The notes below the pieces were generated by a model. The model saw only the letters and a program-made list of their open reading frames with translations. It was not told the origin of the DNA and made no database searches. From Candidatus Eisenbacteria bacterium (GTDB lineage Bacteria; Eisenbacteria; RBG-16-71-46; SZUA-252): a stretch of 64,000 nucleotides of DNA. The position numbers and the translations under genes are program-made. This document shows, piece after piece, positions 18,777 to 27,811 of this stretch (the stretch's first letter is position 1; each line of letters opens with the position of its first letter). The stretch spans positions 20,267-84,266 of the forward strand of contig VBOW01000017.1 in assembly GCA_005893275.1 (NCBI GenBank), in the 5' to 3' direction.

Positions 18777-20182
18777 GCGACGTCGCCGAGTCCCCCGTGC
18801 TCCCGGCCGAGCCCTTGATCGACGCGCGGAAGTCGTTCGCCGACGTGAATCGGGATGTTTCCGCCCCGCTGGAACGGAAGCCCGGGATGCTGTGGAAGGT
18901 CTTTTTTGGAATCACGGCCCTCCTGACCCTCCAGTTCTTCATGGAAATCGGATACCAGATGTACAAGGGCATCGGGATTTGGGGGCTGAATCACCCCGTC
19001 GGCTGGGCCGTCGACATCACGAGCTTCGTGTTCTGGATCGGCATCGGCCACGCCGGCACGCTCATCTCGGCGATCCTCCACCTGTTCCGGCAGCGTTGGC
19101 GCACCGCGATCAACCGCTCGGCCGAGGCGATGACGATCTTCGCGGTCATGACCGCGGGGCTCTTCCCGCTGATCCATCTCGGCCGGACCTGGTTCGCCTA
19201 CTGGCTCGTCCCGTACCCTAACTGGCGGTTCCTCTGGGTGAACTTCCGCTCGCCGCTCATCTGGGACGTCTTCGCGGTTACGACGTACCTCACGATTTCG
19301 ATCTGCTTCTGGTACACGGGACTCATCCCCGACTTCGCCTCGCTGCGGGACCGCTCCACCGGCTGGCGCCGCGCGATCTACGGCGCCCTCTCGCTCGGCT
19401 GGCGCGGCTCGGAGCGCCATTGGCAGCACTACGAGCGGGCGTACATGATGCTCGCCGGGCTGTCGACGCCGCTCGTGCTTTCCGTGCACAGCGTGGTCTC
19501 CTTCGATTTCGCGACGTCGCTCCTGCCCGGGTGGCACACGACCATTTTCCCTCCGTACTTCGTGGCCGGGGCGATCTTCTCCGGCTTCGCGATGGTCGTG
19601 ACCCTGCTCGTCATCCTCCGCAAGGTCTTCCATATGGAGGAGTACGTCACGCTCCAACATCTGGAAAACATGAACAAGATCATCCTCGTGACGGGGATGA
19701 TGGTCGGATACGCCTACGCGACCGAGTTCTTCGTCGCGATGTACAGCGGAAATACCTTCGAGCGGTTCACCTTCCTGAACCGGGCCCGCGGGCCGTTCGC
19801 GTGGTCCTACTGGATCATGGTCACGTGCAACGTCGTCGTTCCCCAGATTTTCTGGTTCCGGAAGCTCCGGCGAAGCATTCCCGTGATGTTCGTGGTGTCC
19901 ATCCTCGTCAACGTGGGAATGTGGTTCGAGCGCTTCACGATCATCGTGACGTCGCTCCACCGAGACTTCCTCCCGCCGAACTGGTCCTATTACAAGCCGA
20001 CGATCTTCGACTACTCCGTGATCGTGGGCTCGTTCGGCTTCTTCTTCATGTGGTTCCTGCTCTTCTGCCGCTTTTTCCCGGCGATCTCGATGGCCGAGGT
20101 GAAGAGCGTGCTCTGGAGCGCGAAACGAACCGCCGCGCCGCGCGAACTGCCTCGGGCGAAGGAGCCGGTCCATGTTTCTTGA
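18773..20182 (+). CDS. actC: Alternative complex III subunit ActC, NrfD-like quinol-binding membrane protein
   Basis: 469-residue NrfD/PsrC-family protein with about ten transmembrane helices, coupled to actB by a 4-bp overlap. It is one of two NrfD-like subunits (with ActF) and is the likely menaquinol-oxidising site near ActB. Conserved-looking membrane stretches include HAGTLISAILHLFRQRWR and the later SVHSVVSFDFATSLLPGWH. The stop overlaps actD by 11 bp. Confidence 0.92.
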   Translation: MSDVAESPVLPAEPLIDARKSFADVNRDVSAPLERKPGMLWKVFFGITALLTLQFFMEIGYQMYKGIGIWGLNHPVGWAVDITSFVFWIGIGHAGTLISAILHLFRQRWRTAINRSAEAMTIFAVMTAGLFPLIHLGRTWFAYWLVPYPNWRFLWVNFRSPLIWDVFAVTTYLTISICFWYTGLIPDFASLRDRSTGWRRAIYGALSLGWRGSERHWQHYERAYMMLAGLSTPLVLSVHSVVSFDFATSLLPGWHTTIFPPYFVAGAIFSGFAMVVTLLVILRKVFHMEEYVTLQHLENMNKIILVTGMMVGYAYATEFFVAMYSGNTFERFTFLNRARGPFAWSYWIMVTCNVVVPQIFWFRKLRRSIPVMFVVSILVNVGMWFERFTIIVTSLHRDFLPPNWSYYKPTIFDYSVIVGSFGFFFMWFLLFCRFFPAISMAEVKSVLWSAKRTAAPRELPRAKEPVHVS

Positions 20183-20714
20183 CCGCTTCCGAAAACGCCG
20201 CCCGGTGCGAGCCGTGCTCGCCCTCTACGATGACCCCGACCGCCTGCTGAACGCCGCGGCGCTCGCAAAGGAGCACGGACTCGAGGGGATCGACGCGTTC
20301 ACGCCCTACCCGGTCCACGGTCTGAGCGAGGCGCTGGGCATCAGGAAATCCTGGGTGCCCTACGTGACGCTGGTCATGGGGTTGAGCGGGGCCGCGCTTG
20401 GGCTCACGTTCGAGATTTGGACCTCGGCGTTCGATTGGCCGATCAACGTCGGTGGAAAGCCGTACATCTCGCTCCCGGCGTTCATCCCGGTCATGTTCGA
20501 ATGCGGCGTGCTCCTCGGGGGTACGATGACCCTGGCCGCGCTCATCCTGGCGTGCGGCCTCCCCGATCTGAAGGGCCCGATCCTCGATCGCAATTTCACC
20601 AATGACCGCTTCGGGCTCTACGTGCCCGAGCACGGGCCCAGCTGGAACGAAGAGCGGATTTTCAGGATCCTGGGAGGGACCGGGGCCGTGGATTTGAGGG
20701 TGGTCCGTGTTTAG
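20172..20714 (+). CDS. actD: Alternative complex III subunit ActD (DUF3341)
   Basis: 180 residues with the DUF3341 layout: a soluble N-terminal ferredoxin-like part (ALYDDPDRLLNAAALAKEHG, then IDAFTPYPVHGL) followed by two transmembrane helices (about 57-80 and 100-125) and a short tail. ActD is a peripheral membrane subunit without cofactors. It overlaps both actC and actE. Confidence 0.9.
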   Translation: MFLDRFRKRRPVRAVLALYDDPDRLLNAAALAKEHGLEGIDAFTPYPVHGLSEALGIRKSWVPYVTLVMGLSGAALGLTFEIWTSAFDWPINVGGKPYISLPAFIPVMFECGVLLGGTMTLAALILACGLPDLKGPILDRNFTNDRFGLYVPEHGPSWNEERIFRILGGTGAVDLRVVRV

Positions 20715-21393
20715 GGCGACCGCGCGGTGGAGTCTCTCCGTGCCGGCGGTGGTGGTCGCGCTGGCCCTCGTGGCGGGCTGCTCGCACCGGAAGAGCGAGC
20801 CGGCGCTGGAGTACATGCCGAACATGGCCTATTCGCCGGCGGTCAAAGCGCAGAACGAAGATCCTCTGCGCCCCGGAATGTCGGCGATGCGCCCTCCGGT
20901 GCCTGGAACCGTGCCGCGCGGGTTCACGCCGTACCGTTACGGCGTCGAGGACAGCCTCGCCGCGCAGCGAGACCTTGTTAACCCCCTCCCGCGCACCGCG
21001 GACGTCCTGGGGCGAGGGGAGCGGGTCTTCATGACGTACTGCGTCGTCTGCCACGGGCCCAAGGGGGATGGACAGGGCTACATCGTGCCCAAGTTTCCGA
21101 TGCCCCCGTCTCTGCTGTCGCAGAAAGTGAGCGGTTGGCCCGACGGCCGGATCTACCACGTGATCACGCGCGGCCAGAACCTCATGCCGAACTACGCATC
21201 GCAAATCCAGCCGGAGGACCGCTGGGCCGTGATCCATTACGTTCGCGCGCTCGAGCGCGCCGCGAATCCGCTTCCGCAAGATCTCGCGGCGGCCGGGATC
21301 AAACCCGATACGACGGCGGGGGAGACGAAGGCGCCGGCCGGCCCCGTCCCGGGCGCCGGGGAGGGGAAGGCTCCGGTGGGAGGGAAGCCATGA
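20707..21393 (+). CDS. actE: Alternative complex III subunit ActE, mono-haem lipoprotein cytochrome c
   Basis: 228 residues. A lipobox (ALVAGC) ends the signal peptide, so it is probably lipid-anchored on the outer face. A single haem c site CVVCHGPKGDGQG follows at about residue 112, with a later Met-containing region (NLMPNYASQI) suitable for the axial ligand. It probably passes electrons from ActA/ActB to the downstream di-haem cytochrome or directly to CoxB. The GTG start overlaps actD by 8 bp; the C-terminus is Pro/Gly-rich. Confidence 0.9.
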   Translation: MFRATARWSLSVPAVVVALALVAGCSHRKSEPALEYMPNMAYSPAVKAQNEDPLRPGMSAMRPPVPGTVPRGFTPYRYGVEDSLAAQRDLVNPLPRTADVLGRGERVFMTYCVVCHGPKGDGQGYIVPKFPMPPSLLSQKVSGWPDGRIYHVITRGQNLMPNYASQIQPEDRWAVIHYVRALERAANPLPQDLAAAGIKPDTTAGETKAPAGPVPGAGEGKAPVGGKP

Positions 21394-22610
21394 GCGCCGA
21401 CTCCTTGGCTCACGCGGTCCAGCACCCGGGGGAGAAGGTGCGCGTCGCGCCCGTCTCGGCCTCCATGGGGGTGCGCGCGCTGCTGGGGCTCATGATCGTC
21501 ATCGGCGTCGTGACCTTCCTCCTCGAGGTGAAGACCGACCCGACGCGCGCCTACGCCGCGTGGCTCCACAATTACTGGGTCTTTCTCTGCCTCGGCCTGT
21601 CCGGCACGTTTTTTACGGCGATCCATTACCTGGTCGGAGCGACCTGGAGCGTGGCCGTGCGGCGGATCGCCGACGCCTTTTCCTCGTTCGTGCCGGTCGC
21701 GGTTCTCCTCTTTCTGGTCGTGGTGATCGGCATCCCGCACATTTACATCTGGTCGAGCCCGGCGGCGACCCAGGGCGAAGAGTGGAAGCTGATCGCGAAG
21801 GGGGGCTATCTCTCACCGAATCTCTTCGTGCTGCGAAACCTGAGCTTCCTCGCCCTCTGGGTGTTCTTCTCGTGGTTCTTCGTGCGGAACTCGACCAAAC
21901 AGGACGAGACGCGCGACCTTTCGCTCTCGAAGGCCAATCTCAAGTACGCCCCCATTTTCGTCCTCACGTTCGCGCTCACCTTCACCCTCGCGAGCTTCGA
22001 CATGCTCATGTCGCTCGAGCCGACCTGGTACAGCACGATCTTCGGCGTCTACTGCTGGGCGGGTCTGTGGCAGAGCGGTCTCGCCGCGATCGCGATCACG
22101 GCGGTGCTCCTGAGGCGCCAAGGGGCGCTGCAGGGGGTCGTGAGCCGGGCCCATTACCACGACCTCGGCAAGAACATCTTCGCCTATTCCGTCTTCTGGA
22201 CGTACATAGCCTTTTCGCAGCTCATGCTCATCTGGTATGCGAACTTGCCTGAGGAAATCGAGTGGATGATCCACCGGATCTACACCGGATGGGGGGCGAT
22301 CGCGATCGTGGTGGGCGTGCTCAAGTTCGTGATTCCGTTCTTCGTGCTGATGCCCCAGAAGGTGAAGGAGAACGAGATCGCGCTGCTCACGGTGGCGAGC
22401 GCTGTCGTGATCGGCCAATGGCTCGATATGTACTGGGTCATCTATCCCGCGTTCTCCCCGGAGCACGCGGTCTTGAGCTGGAATGAGGTGGGCGTCGCGG
22501 TGGGCTTCATCGGCCTGTTCGGCTGGACGGTGCAGTGGTTCTTGAGCCGCCATCCGGCCGCGCCGCATGGGGACCCCTACTTTCAGGCAAGCGTGAGGTT
22601 CCACGCGTGA
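21390..22610 (+). CDS. actF: Alternative complex III subunit ActF, NrfD-like membrane protein
   Basis: 406 residues from the ATG overlapping the actE stop (ATGA). It is a second NrfD-family protein with about ten hydrophobic helices and is shorter than ActC, as usual. It includes WAGLWQSGLAAIAITAVLLRR and WLDMYWVIYPAFSPEHAVLSW, typical of ActF. It is thought to form part of the proton path in ACIII. Its stop overlaps the following cytochrome gene by 4 bp. Confidence 0.92.
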   Translation: MSADSLAHAVQHPGEKVRVAPVSASMGVRALLGLMIVIGVVTFLLEVKTDPTRAYAAWLHNYWVFLCLGLSGTFFTAIHYLVGATWSVAVRRIADAFSSFVPVAVLLFLVVVIGIPHIYIWSSPAATQGEEWKLIAKGGYLSPNLFVLRNLSFLALWVFFSWFFVRNSTKQDETRDLSLSKANLKYAPIFVLTFALTFTLASFDMLMSLEPTWYSTIFGVYCWAGLWQSGLAAIAITAVLLRRQGALQGVVSRAHYHDLGKNIFAYSVFWTYIAFSQLMLIWYANLPEEIEWMIHRIYTGWGAIAIVVGVLKFVIPFFVLMPQKVKENEIALLTVASAVVIGQWLDMYWVIYPAFSPEHAVLSWNEVGVAVGFIGLFGWTVQWFLSRHPAAPHGDPYFQASVRFHA

Positions 22611-23656
22611 CCGGCACGATGCGTCCAGAACCCGACCCGCGGCACGAGGAGAACGCCGTGCCCGGTCTCGCGATCGCGCAGTTCGTGGTCACGGGCGTGC
22701 TCCTCGGTCTCATGGCGACGCTCGCCTACATGGCGGGCATGCGCTCGGCCGGGAGCGAGGGCGGCGAGGCGCGCGCGACCGCGGCGAAACCGGGAGCGTC
22801 GGTGGATGTCGCGTCGCTGTTGAAGCCGACGCCCGAGCTGATCGCGAAGGGGAAGAGCCTCTTCGCGGTCAACTGCGCTTCCTGCCACGGGCCGAACGGC
22901 TTTGGGGACGGGCCCGCCGCGGTGGCGCTCAACCCGAAACCGCGAAATTTCCACGAGGGGTACTGGAAATACGGAGGGGGCGTCGCCCGTATCGTTCAGA
23001 CCGTCTCGACCGGATCTCCCGGGACCGCGATGGCCGCGTTCACGAATATCCCCCTCGAGGATCGCTTCGCCCTGGCGCATTACGTGCGTTCGCTTTCGCC
23101 GAAGCCCGGGGAGGACAGGCCGGAGGATCTGGCCTGGCTGGGTCCGATCGGGGGAGCGCCGGGCGCCGGCGCGGGACCGGGAGGGACTCCGGGCGGCACG
23201 CTGGGCGGTCCCCCCAAACCCGGTCCCACGATTCCCGTGGAAGTGGCGATCCGCCTTCTCGCGGAGCCGAACCCGCCTGTGGGTATGGCCGCGGCGGCCC
23301 CGGCGGACGGTCCCGGCGCGTCGCTCTATGCCGAACGGTGCGCCTCGTGTCACGGCGCATCCGGCGAGGGGGGAGTGCGGGTGCGCATGCTGGGCTCCGC
23401 GCCGTACGCTTACGTGACGACCATGAAGATCTCGACTTCGCGGACCGGGTGGGCGGGAGACCCCGCGCGGTTCGAGAAACTGGTTGTGGAAGGAATCCCC
23501 GGGTACGTGATGCCCGGAAGCGGAAATCTCTCGCACGCCGAGATCCGTGGGCTATACGATTTCACCATGAGCCTGCGGGCGCGGCAGGCAGGAAGCACGG
23601 CCGGGAACGCCGCGTTCCTTCCTGCTCCGGCGCCGGCCGGCGCGAACCGGAGCTGA
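22607..23656 (+). CDS. Membrane-anchored di-haem cytochrome c
   Basis: 349 residues from the GTG coupled to actF. One N-terminal transmembrane helix (about 20-45) is followed by two class I cytochrome c domains with CASCHGPNGFGDG at about residue 88 and CASCHGASGEGG at about 245, separated by a Gly/Pro-rich linker. Its place between actF and coxB suggests an electron shuttle joining ACIII to the oxidase; the adjacent CoxB lacks a fused cytochrome c domain. This partner role is inference. Confidence 0.85.
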   Translation: MTGTMRPEPDPRHEENAVPGLAIAQFVVTGVLLGLMATLAYMAGMRSAGSEGGEARATAAKPGASVDVASLLKPTPELIAKGKSLFAVNCASCHGPNGFGDGPAAVALNPKPRNFHEGYWKYGGGVARIVQTVSTGSPGTAMAAFTNIPLEDRFALAHYVRSLSPKPGEDRPEDLAWLGPIGGAPGAGAGPGGTPGGTLGGPPKPGPTIPVEVAIRLLAEPNPPVGMAAAAPADGPGASLYAERCASCHGASGEGGVRVRMLGSAPYAYVTTMKISTSRTGWAGDPARFEKLVVEGIPGYVMPGSGNLSHAEIRGLYDFTMSLRARQAGSTAGNAAFLPAPAPAGANRS

Positions 23657-23657
23657 A

Positions 23658-24368
23658 ATGAAGAACCGAAAGGGCTGGGCGCTGTTTCTCATCGTCGGGT
23701 TGAGCGTCGCGGCGGCGCTCATCGCAAGCCCCGCCGGCGCGTGGCTGCTTCACCCCGTGACACCCGTGGCGCGCGACGTGCGCTCCCTCTTCTACAAGGC
23801 GGTGGCCATCACCGCGTTCTTCTTCATCGTCGCGGAAGGGCTGCTCCTGGTCGCGGTCCTGCGCTTCCGCGCCAAGCCTGGAGTGCCCGCGGCCACCTGG
23901 CATGAGAACTTGAGGCTCGAGCTCGTCTGGACCGCGATCCCGACGCTCGCGATGGTGGTGCTCTCGGGGCCCGCCTTCAGCACGATGAAGTACATGGAGA
24001 CCATCCCGAAGTCGGACGTCCAGATCGAGGTGGTCGGGCACCAGTGGTTCTGGGAGTACCGCTATCCCAAGTACGGCGTCATCTTCGCCAACGAGCCGCT
24101 CGTCGTCCCGGCGGGGAAGATCATCTCGGCGAATGTGACATCGATCGACGTCGTGCACAGCTGGTTTGTGCCCGATTTCGGCATTAAGATGGATGCGAAC
24201 CCGGGGAGGATCAATCACGTGTGGTTCCAGGTGGACCACCCGGGCACGTTTGAAGGTCAGTGCGCCGAGCTGTGCGGGGTCCTCCACGGCAAGATGTTCA
24301 TCACGGTGAACGTGGTGACCCCGGAAGAGTTCGAGCGCTGGATCGAGCAGAAGAAGAAGGGAGTCTAG
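23658..24368 (+). CDS. coxB: Cytochrome c oxidase subunit II
   Basis: 236 residues: two N-terminal transmembrane helices (about 8-30 and 50-75), the aromatic patch GHQWFWEYRYP and the full CuA site CAELCGVLHGKMF, with Cys202, Glu204, Cys206, His210 and Met213. There is no C-terminal cytochrome c domain, so this is an aa3-type rather than caa3-type subunit. It begins 1 bp after the di-haem cytochrome gene. Confidence 0.95.
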   Translation: MKNRKGWALFLIVGLSVAAALIASPAGAWLLHPVTPVARDVRSLFYKAVAITAFFFIVAEGLLLVAVLRFRAKPGVPAATWHENLRLELVWTAIPTLAMVVLSGPAFSTMKYMETIPKSDVQIEVVGHQWFWEYRYPKYGVIFANEPLVVPAGKIISANVTSIDVVHSWFVPDFGIKMDANPGRINHVWFQVDHPGTFEGQCAELCGVLHGKMFITVNVVTPEEFERWIEQKKKGV

Positions 24369-24374
24369 GAAAAG

Positions 24375-25997
24375 ATGGAAGCCGGCACCGTCGTCGCCAG
24401 ACCGGTCCCGCCGCACGCGGCGGCCGCGTACCCCGGCACGAAGCCGAGGTCAGGCATTTTCAAGTGGCTCCTCACCAGCGACCACAAGCTGATCGGGGTG
24501 ATGTATCTCTGGCTCGCATTTTTCTTTTTCTCGATCGCCGGCGCGTTCGCGATGGTCATGCGGGCGCAGCTTTCGGCCCCCGGGCTCCATGTCCTCCGTC
24601 CCGAAGTCTATAACCAGCTCATGTCGCTTCACGGGACGTTCATGGTCTTTTTCTTCACCATACCCATCATGGCGGGGATCGCAAACTACGTCGTGCCGAT
24701 TCAGCTCGGCGCGCGCGACATGGCGTTCCCGCGCTTGAACGCGGTGAGCTTCTGGCTCCTGGTTCCGGCCGGTTTGCTCATGCTCTCGAGCCTGTTCCTC
24801 CACGGAGGGTCGGCGGCGGCCGGCTGGACGAGCTATCCGCCCCTCACGGACCGGCAGTTCTCCCCGGGTCCCGGCGTCGATCTTTGGATCCTGGGGCTCC
24901 ATCTCGCGGGGGCATCGTCCATCTTGGGCGGGATCAACTTCGTTGTGACGATCCTGAACCTCCGGGCGCCCGGGATGACGATGTTCAAGATGCCGATGTT
25001 CTGCTGGACGGTGCTCGTGACCCAGACGATCATCCTCTTCGCGACCCCGGTTCTCGCGGGGGCGCTCACCATGGCGCTCACCGACCGCATGTTTGGAACG
25101 AGCTTCTTCCATCCGGCGGCCGGAGGGGATCCGGTCCTGTGGCAGCACCTCTTCTGGTTCTATTCGCACCCCGCCGTTTACATCATGGTGCTTCCGGGCA
25201 TGGGAATGATTTCCCAGATTCTGCCGGCGTTCTCGGGGAAACGCCTCTTCGGCTACAAGGGCATGGTGCTCGCGACCGCCGGAATCGGGTTCATCGGGTA
25301 CCTGGTCTGGGGCCATCACATGTTCGCCACCGGCATCGACTACCGCCTCCGCCAGTTTTTCAGCTTCGCGTCGATGGTGATCGCGGTGCCGACCGGCATC
25401 AAGATCTGGTCCTGGCTCGCGACCATCTGGGGCGGCTCGCTGCGATTCCGGACCCCGATGCTCTTTGCCGTCGGATTCATCGCGCTCTTCATCATCGGCG
25501 GGATCACCGGCATTTGGCTCGCGCTCGTGCCGTTCGACATCCAGGTGCACGACACCTACTTCGTGGTCGCGCACCTGCACTACGTGCTTTTCGGCGGTTC
25601 GCTGATGGCGATCATGGCCGGGATCTACTACTGGTTCCCGAAAATCTCGGGGAAGCTCTACAACGAGTTCTGGGGAAAGGTGCACTTCTGGCTCACGTTC
25701 ATCGGGATGAACCTCACGTTCATGCCGATGCACATGATGGGCATGCTGGGAATGCCGCGCCGCATCTATACGTATCGCCCCGAGTTCGCGAGCTGGAACC
25801 ACGTTGCAAGCGCCGGCGCCGCCGTGCTCGGGGTGGGCATGACGATCTTCGCGGTGAACATGCTGTGGAGTCTGGGACGCGGTAAGCGCGCCCCCGTGGA
25901 TCCGTGGACCCATTCGGCCGAGACCCGGACTCTCGAGTGGACGGTCAGCTCGCCTCCTCCCGCCGAGAACTTCCACACGATTCCGGTCATCCGCTAG
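24375..25997 (+). CDS. coxA: Cytochrome c oxidase subunit I, A2-type
   Basis: 540 residues with about 12 helices. Helix VI reads WQHLFWFYSHPAVYIMVLPG from residue 256: the proton-channel Glu of A1 oxidases (GHPEV) is replaced by the Tyr263-Ser264 pair (YSHPAV), the hallmark of A2-type enzymes such as that of Rhodothermus. The cross-linked His265-Tyr269 pair, the CuB histidines (WGHHMFATG) and the haem ligands in HDTYFVVAHLHYVLFGG are all present. It reduces O2 and pumps protons. No subunit III gene follows. Confidence 0.95.
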   Translation: MEAGTVVARPVPPHAAAAYPGTKPRSGIFKWLLTSDHKLIGVMYLWLAFFFFSIAGAFAMVMRAQLSAPGLHVLRPEVYNQLMSLHGTFMVFFFTIPIMAGIANYVVPIQLGARDMAFPRLNAVSFWLLVPAGLLMLSSLFLHGGSAAAGWTSYPPLTDRQFSPGPGVDLWILGLHLAGASSILGGINFVVTILNLRAPGMTMFKMPMFCWTVLVTQTIILFATPVLAGALTMALTDRMFGTSFFHPAAGGDPVLWQHLFWFYSHPAVYIMVLPGMGMISQILPAFSGKRLFGYKGMVLATAGIGFIGYLVWGHHMFATGIDYRLRQFFSFASMVIAVPTGIKIWSWLATIWGGSLRFRTPMLFAVGFIALFIIGGITGIWLALVPFDIQVHDTYFVVAHLHYVLFGGSLMAIMAGIYYWFPKISGKLYNEFWGKVHFWLTFIGMNLTFMPMHMMGMLGMPRRIYTYRPEFASWNHVASAGAAVLGVGMTIFAVNMLWSLGRGKRAPVDPWTHSAETRTLEWTVSSPPPAENFHTIPVIR

Positions 25998-26048
25998 AAA
26001 GCGTCCCCTCGCGGGGCGAATCGAAGGCCCGCTCCCGCGAGACCCGCG

Positions 26049-26942
26049 ATGCCAGCGAACCGAAGCCGCCTGCCGAGCTTCTTCGTCGTCACGCTGGGGC
26101 TCGTCTTCGTGCTCGTGGTTTGGGGCGGAATCGTCCGGCTCAGTGGCTCGGGGCTCGCGATCCCCGACTGGCCCCTCGCGCACGGGGGCGTCCTGCCCAA
26201 GCAGGAGACGCGGGTGATGATCGAGTACATCCACCGCGTTCTCGCCATGACGGTGGGCGTCTTCACCCTGGGGCTCGCGATCGCGGTCTATGCGATCCCG
26301 CGCTACCGCGCCCCGCTCGGAGGTATGATGGCCGTCGCGCTCGTGACGCTCGTGGTCCAGATCGTCATGGGCGGACGCGTGGTCCTGGAGGAGCTTCGCG
26401 TCCAGCGGGTGGTGGCCCATCTCCTGCTCGCGTTTCTCTTCTTCGCGATCCTTCTCCGGATGACGCTTCGCGCCCAGGATCTCGATCGCGGCCCAGGGGA
26501 GAAGGGCGTGGTCCAGGGGACCAGGGGGCTCAGAGCTTGGAGCCACGCCGCGGCGGGTCTGGTGTTCGTGCAGGCCGGGCTCGGCGGATGGGTCTCCTCG
26601 TCGGGAGCGGGGCTCTCGTGCCCCGATTTTCCTACCTGCCAGGGGTCCTGGTTCCCCAGAATGGAGGGGCTCGTGGGAATTCATTACGCACATAGGCTCG
26701 GCGCCTACGTGGTCTTTGCCGCGGTGCTCGGGCTCTTGATCCGCGCGGCTTCGGCGCCGCTTCCCCCTCGGGCGAGGTGGCCGCTGCGGATCGCGGGGGT
26801 GCTGGTGGCCTTACAGATGCTGCTCGGAATCGGCAACGTGGTGCTGGGGCTGCCCCTGGCGGTCAGCGCGGGGCATCTGGCGACCGCGCTCGCGCTGTTC
26901 GGAACCCTGCTGGTCGCGAACCATGAGCTTGCCCGTCTCTAG
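26049..26942 (+). CDS. ctaA: Haem A synthase (COX15/CtaA)
   Basis: 297 residues, about eight helices in two homologous four-helix halves. Haem-ligand histidines appear in EYIHRVLAM, RVVAHLLLA, GIHYAHRLG and the final helix AGHLATAL, and the periplasmic loop carries a Cys pair (LSCPDFPTCQ). It oxidises haem O to haem A for the oxidase. It starts 51 bp after coxA and overlaps ctaB by 20 bp. Confidence 0.93.
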   Translation: MPANRSRLPSFFVVTLGLVFVLVVWGGIVRLSGSGLAIPDWPLAHGGVLPKQETRVMIEYIHRVLAMTVGVFTLGLAIAVYAIPRYRAPLGGMMAVALVTLVVQIVMGGRVVLEELRVQRVVAHLLLAFLFFAILLRMTLRAQDLDRGPGEKGVVQGTRGLRAWSHAAAGLVFVQAGLGGWVSSSGAGLSCPDFPTCQGSWFPRMEGLVGIHYAHRLGAYVVFAAVLGLLIRAASAPLPPRARWPLRIAGVLVALQMLLGIGNVVLGLPLAVSAGHLATALALFGTLLVANHELARL

Positions 26943-27801
26943 CTATCTCCAGCTCACCAAGCCGCGCATCGTCCTCCTGGTGCTCGTCACGGCTCTCGCG
27001 TCTCTCGTGATGGAGGGATCGCTGCTTCAAAGACCCTGGCGGTTCCTGCTCGTGCTAACCGCGATCACCATGGTGGCCGGCTCCGCGAACGCGTTCAACC
27101 AGTACTTCGAGCGGGATCTCGACGCCCAGATGGCGCGGACGCGCACCCGCAGACCGCTCCCTTTGAATCAGATGCTCCCCAGGAACGCGCTCTTCTTCGC
27201 GATCGCCCTCGGAATCCTCTCGGTCGCGCTTCTCTTCTGGGTCGGGAGCGGGCTCAGCGCCTGGCTCGCGCTCGGGACGATCCTCTTCTACGGTTTCGGC
27301 TATACGCTCTGGCTCAAGCCGCGCACCGTCCACAACATCGTGATCGGCGGGGCGGCGGGAGCCATGGGCCCCGTGATCGCGTGGGCGGCGGCCAGCGGCG
27401 GCTTGGGACTCGCTCCCATCCTTCTCTTCCTCGTGATCTTCCTCTGGACGCCGCCTCACTTCTGGGCGCTCGCGCTTTGCGTCAAGGAGGACTACCGGAA
27501 GGTCCGCATCCCGATGCTCCCGCTCGTGCGGGGGGACGCGGAGACCTACCGCCAAATCGAGATCTACAGCGTCGTGCTGGTCGCCCTCACCCTGGCGATG
27601 CCTTTCTTGCGCACAGGCGGCCTCCTCTACGCCCTCCTGGCCCTCGGTTTGGGGGGCGTCTTCGTCTGGAAGGCCGTCCGGGCCCGGCGGCTCGCGACCG
27701 TGCGCTCGGCGTGGGAGGTATTCGGGTTTTCGATCCTGTATCTGTTCGTTCTCTTCCTCGGGCTCATCGCCGACGCGATCTGGCGAATCCCGATCCTCTG
27801 A
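26923..27801 (+). CDS. ctaB: Protohaem IX farnesyltransferase (haem O synthase)
   Basis: 292-residue UbiA-superfamily membrane prenyltransferase. The active-site motif NAFNQYFERDLDAQMARTRTRRP at about residue 52 carries the paired Asp residues and the R-T-x-x-RP stretch specific for CtaB/COX10. It farnesylates haem B to haem O, the substrate of CtaA encoded just upstream. The start lies inside the end of ctaA. Confidence 0.94.
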   Translation: MSLPVSSYLQLTKPRIVLLVLVTALASLVMEGSLLQRPWRFLLVLTAITMVAGSANAFNQYFERDLDAQMARTRTRRPLPLNQMLPRNALFFAIALGILSVALLFWVGSGLSAWLALGTILFYGFGYTLWLKPRTVHNIVIGGAAGAMGPVIAWAAASGGLGLAPILLFLVIFLWTPPHFWALALCVKEDYRKVRIPMLPLVRGDAETYRQIEIYSVVLVALTLAMPFLRTGGLLYALLALGLGGVFVWKAVRARRLATVRSAWEVFGFSILYLFVLFLGLIADAIWRIPIL

Positions 27802-27811
27802 GAGGCTCCCC

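Noticed and set aside
18428..20173. Minus-strand open frame of 581 codons opposite actB/actC
   Set aside because: His/Asp/Arg/Glu-rich antisense reading of hydrophobic actC codons, a typical artefact.
24450..26693. Minus-strand open frame of 747 codons opposite coxA/ctaA
   Set aside because: Antisense of transmembrane-coding sequence; charged low-complexity translation without any family features.
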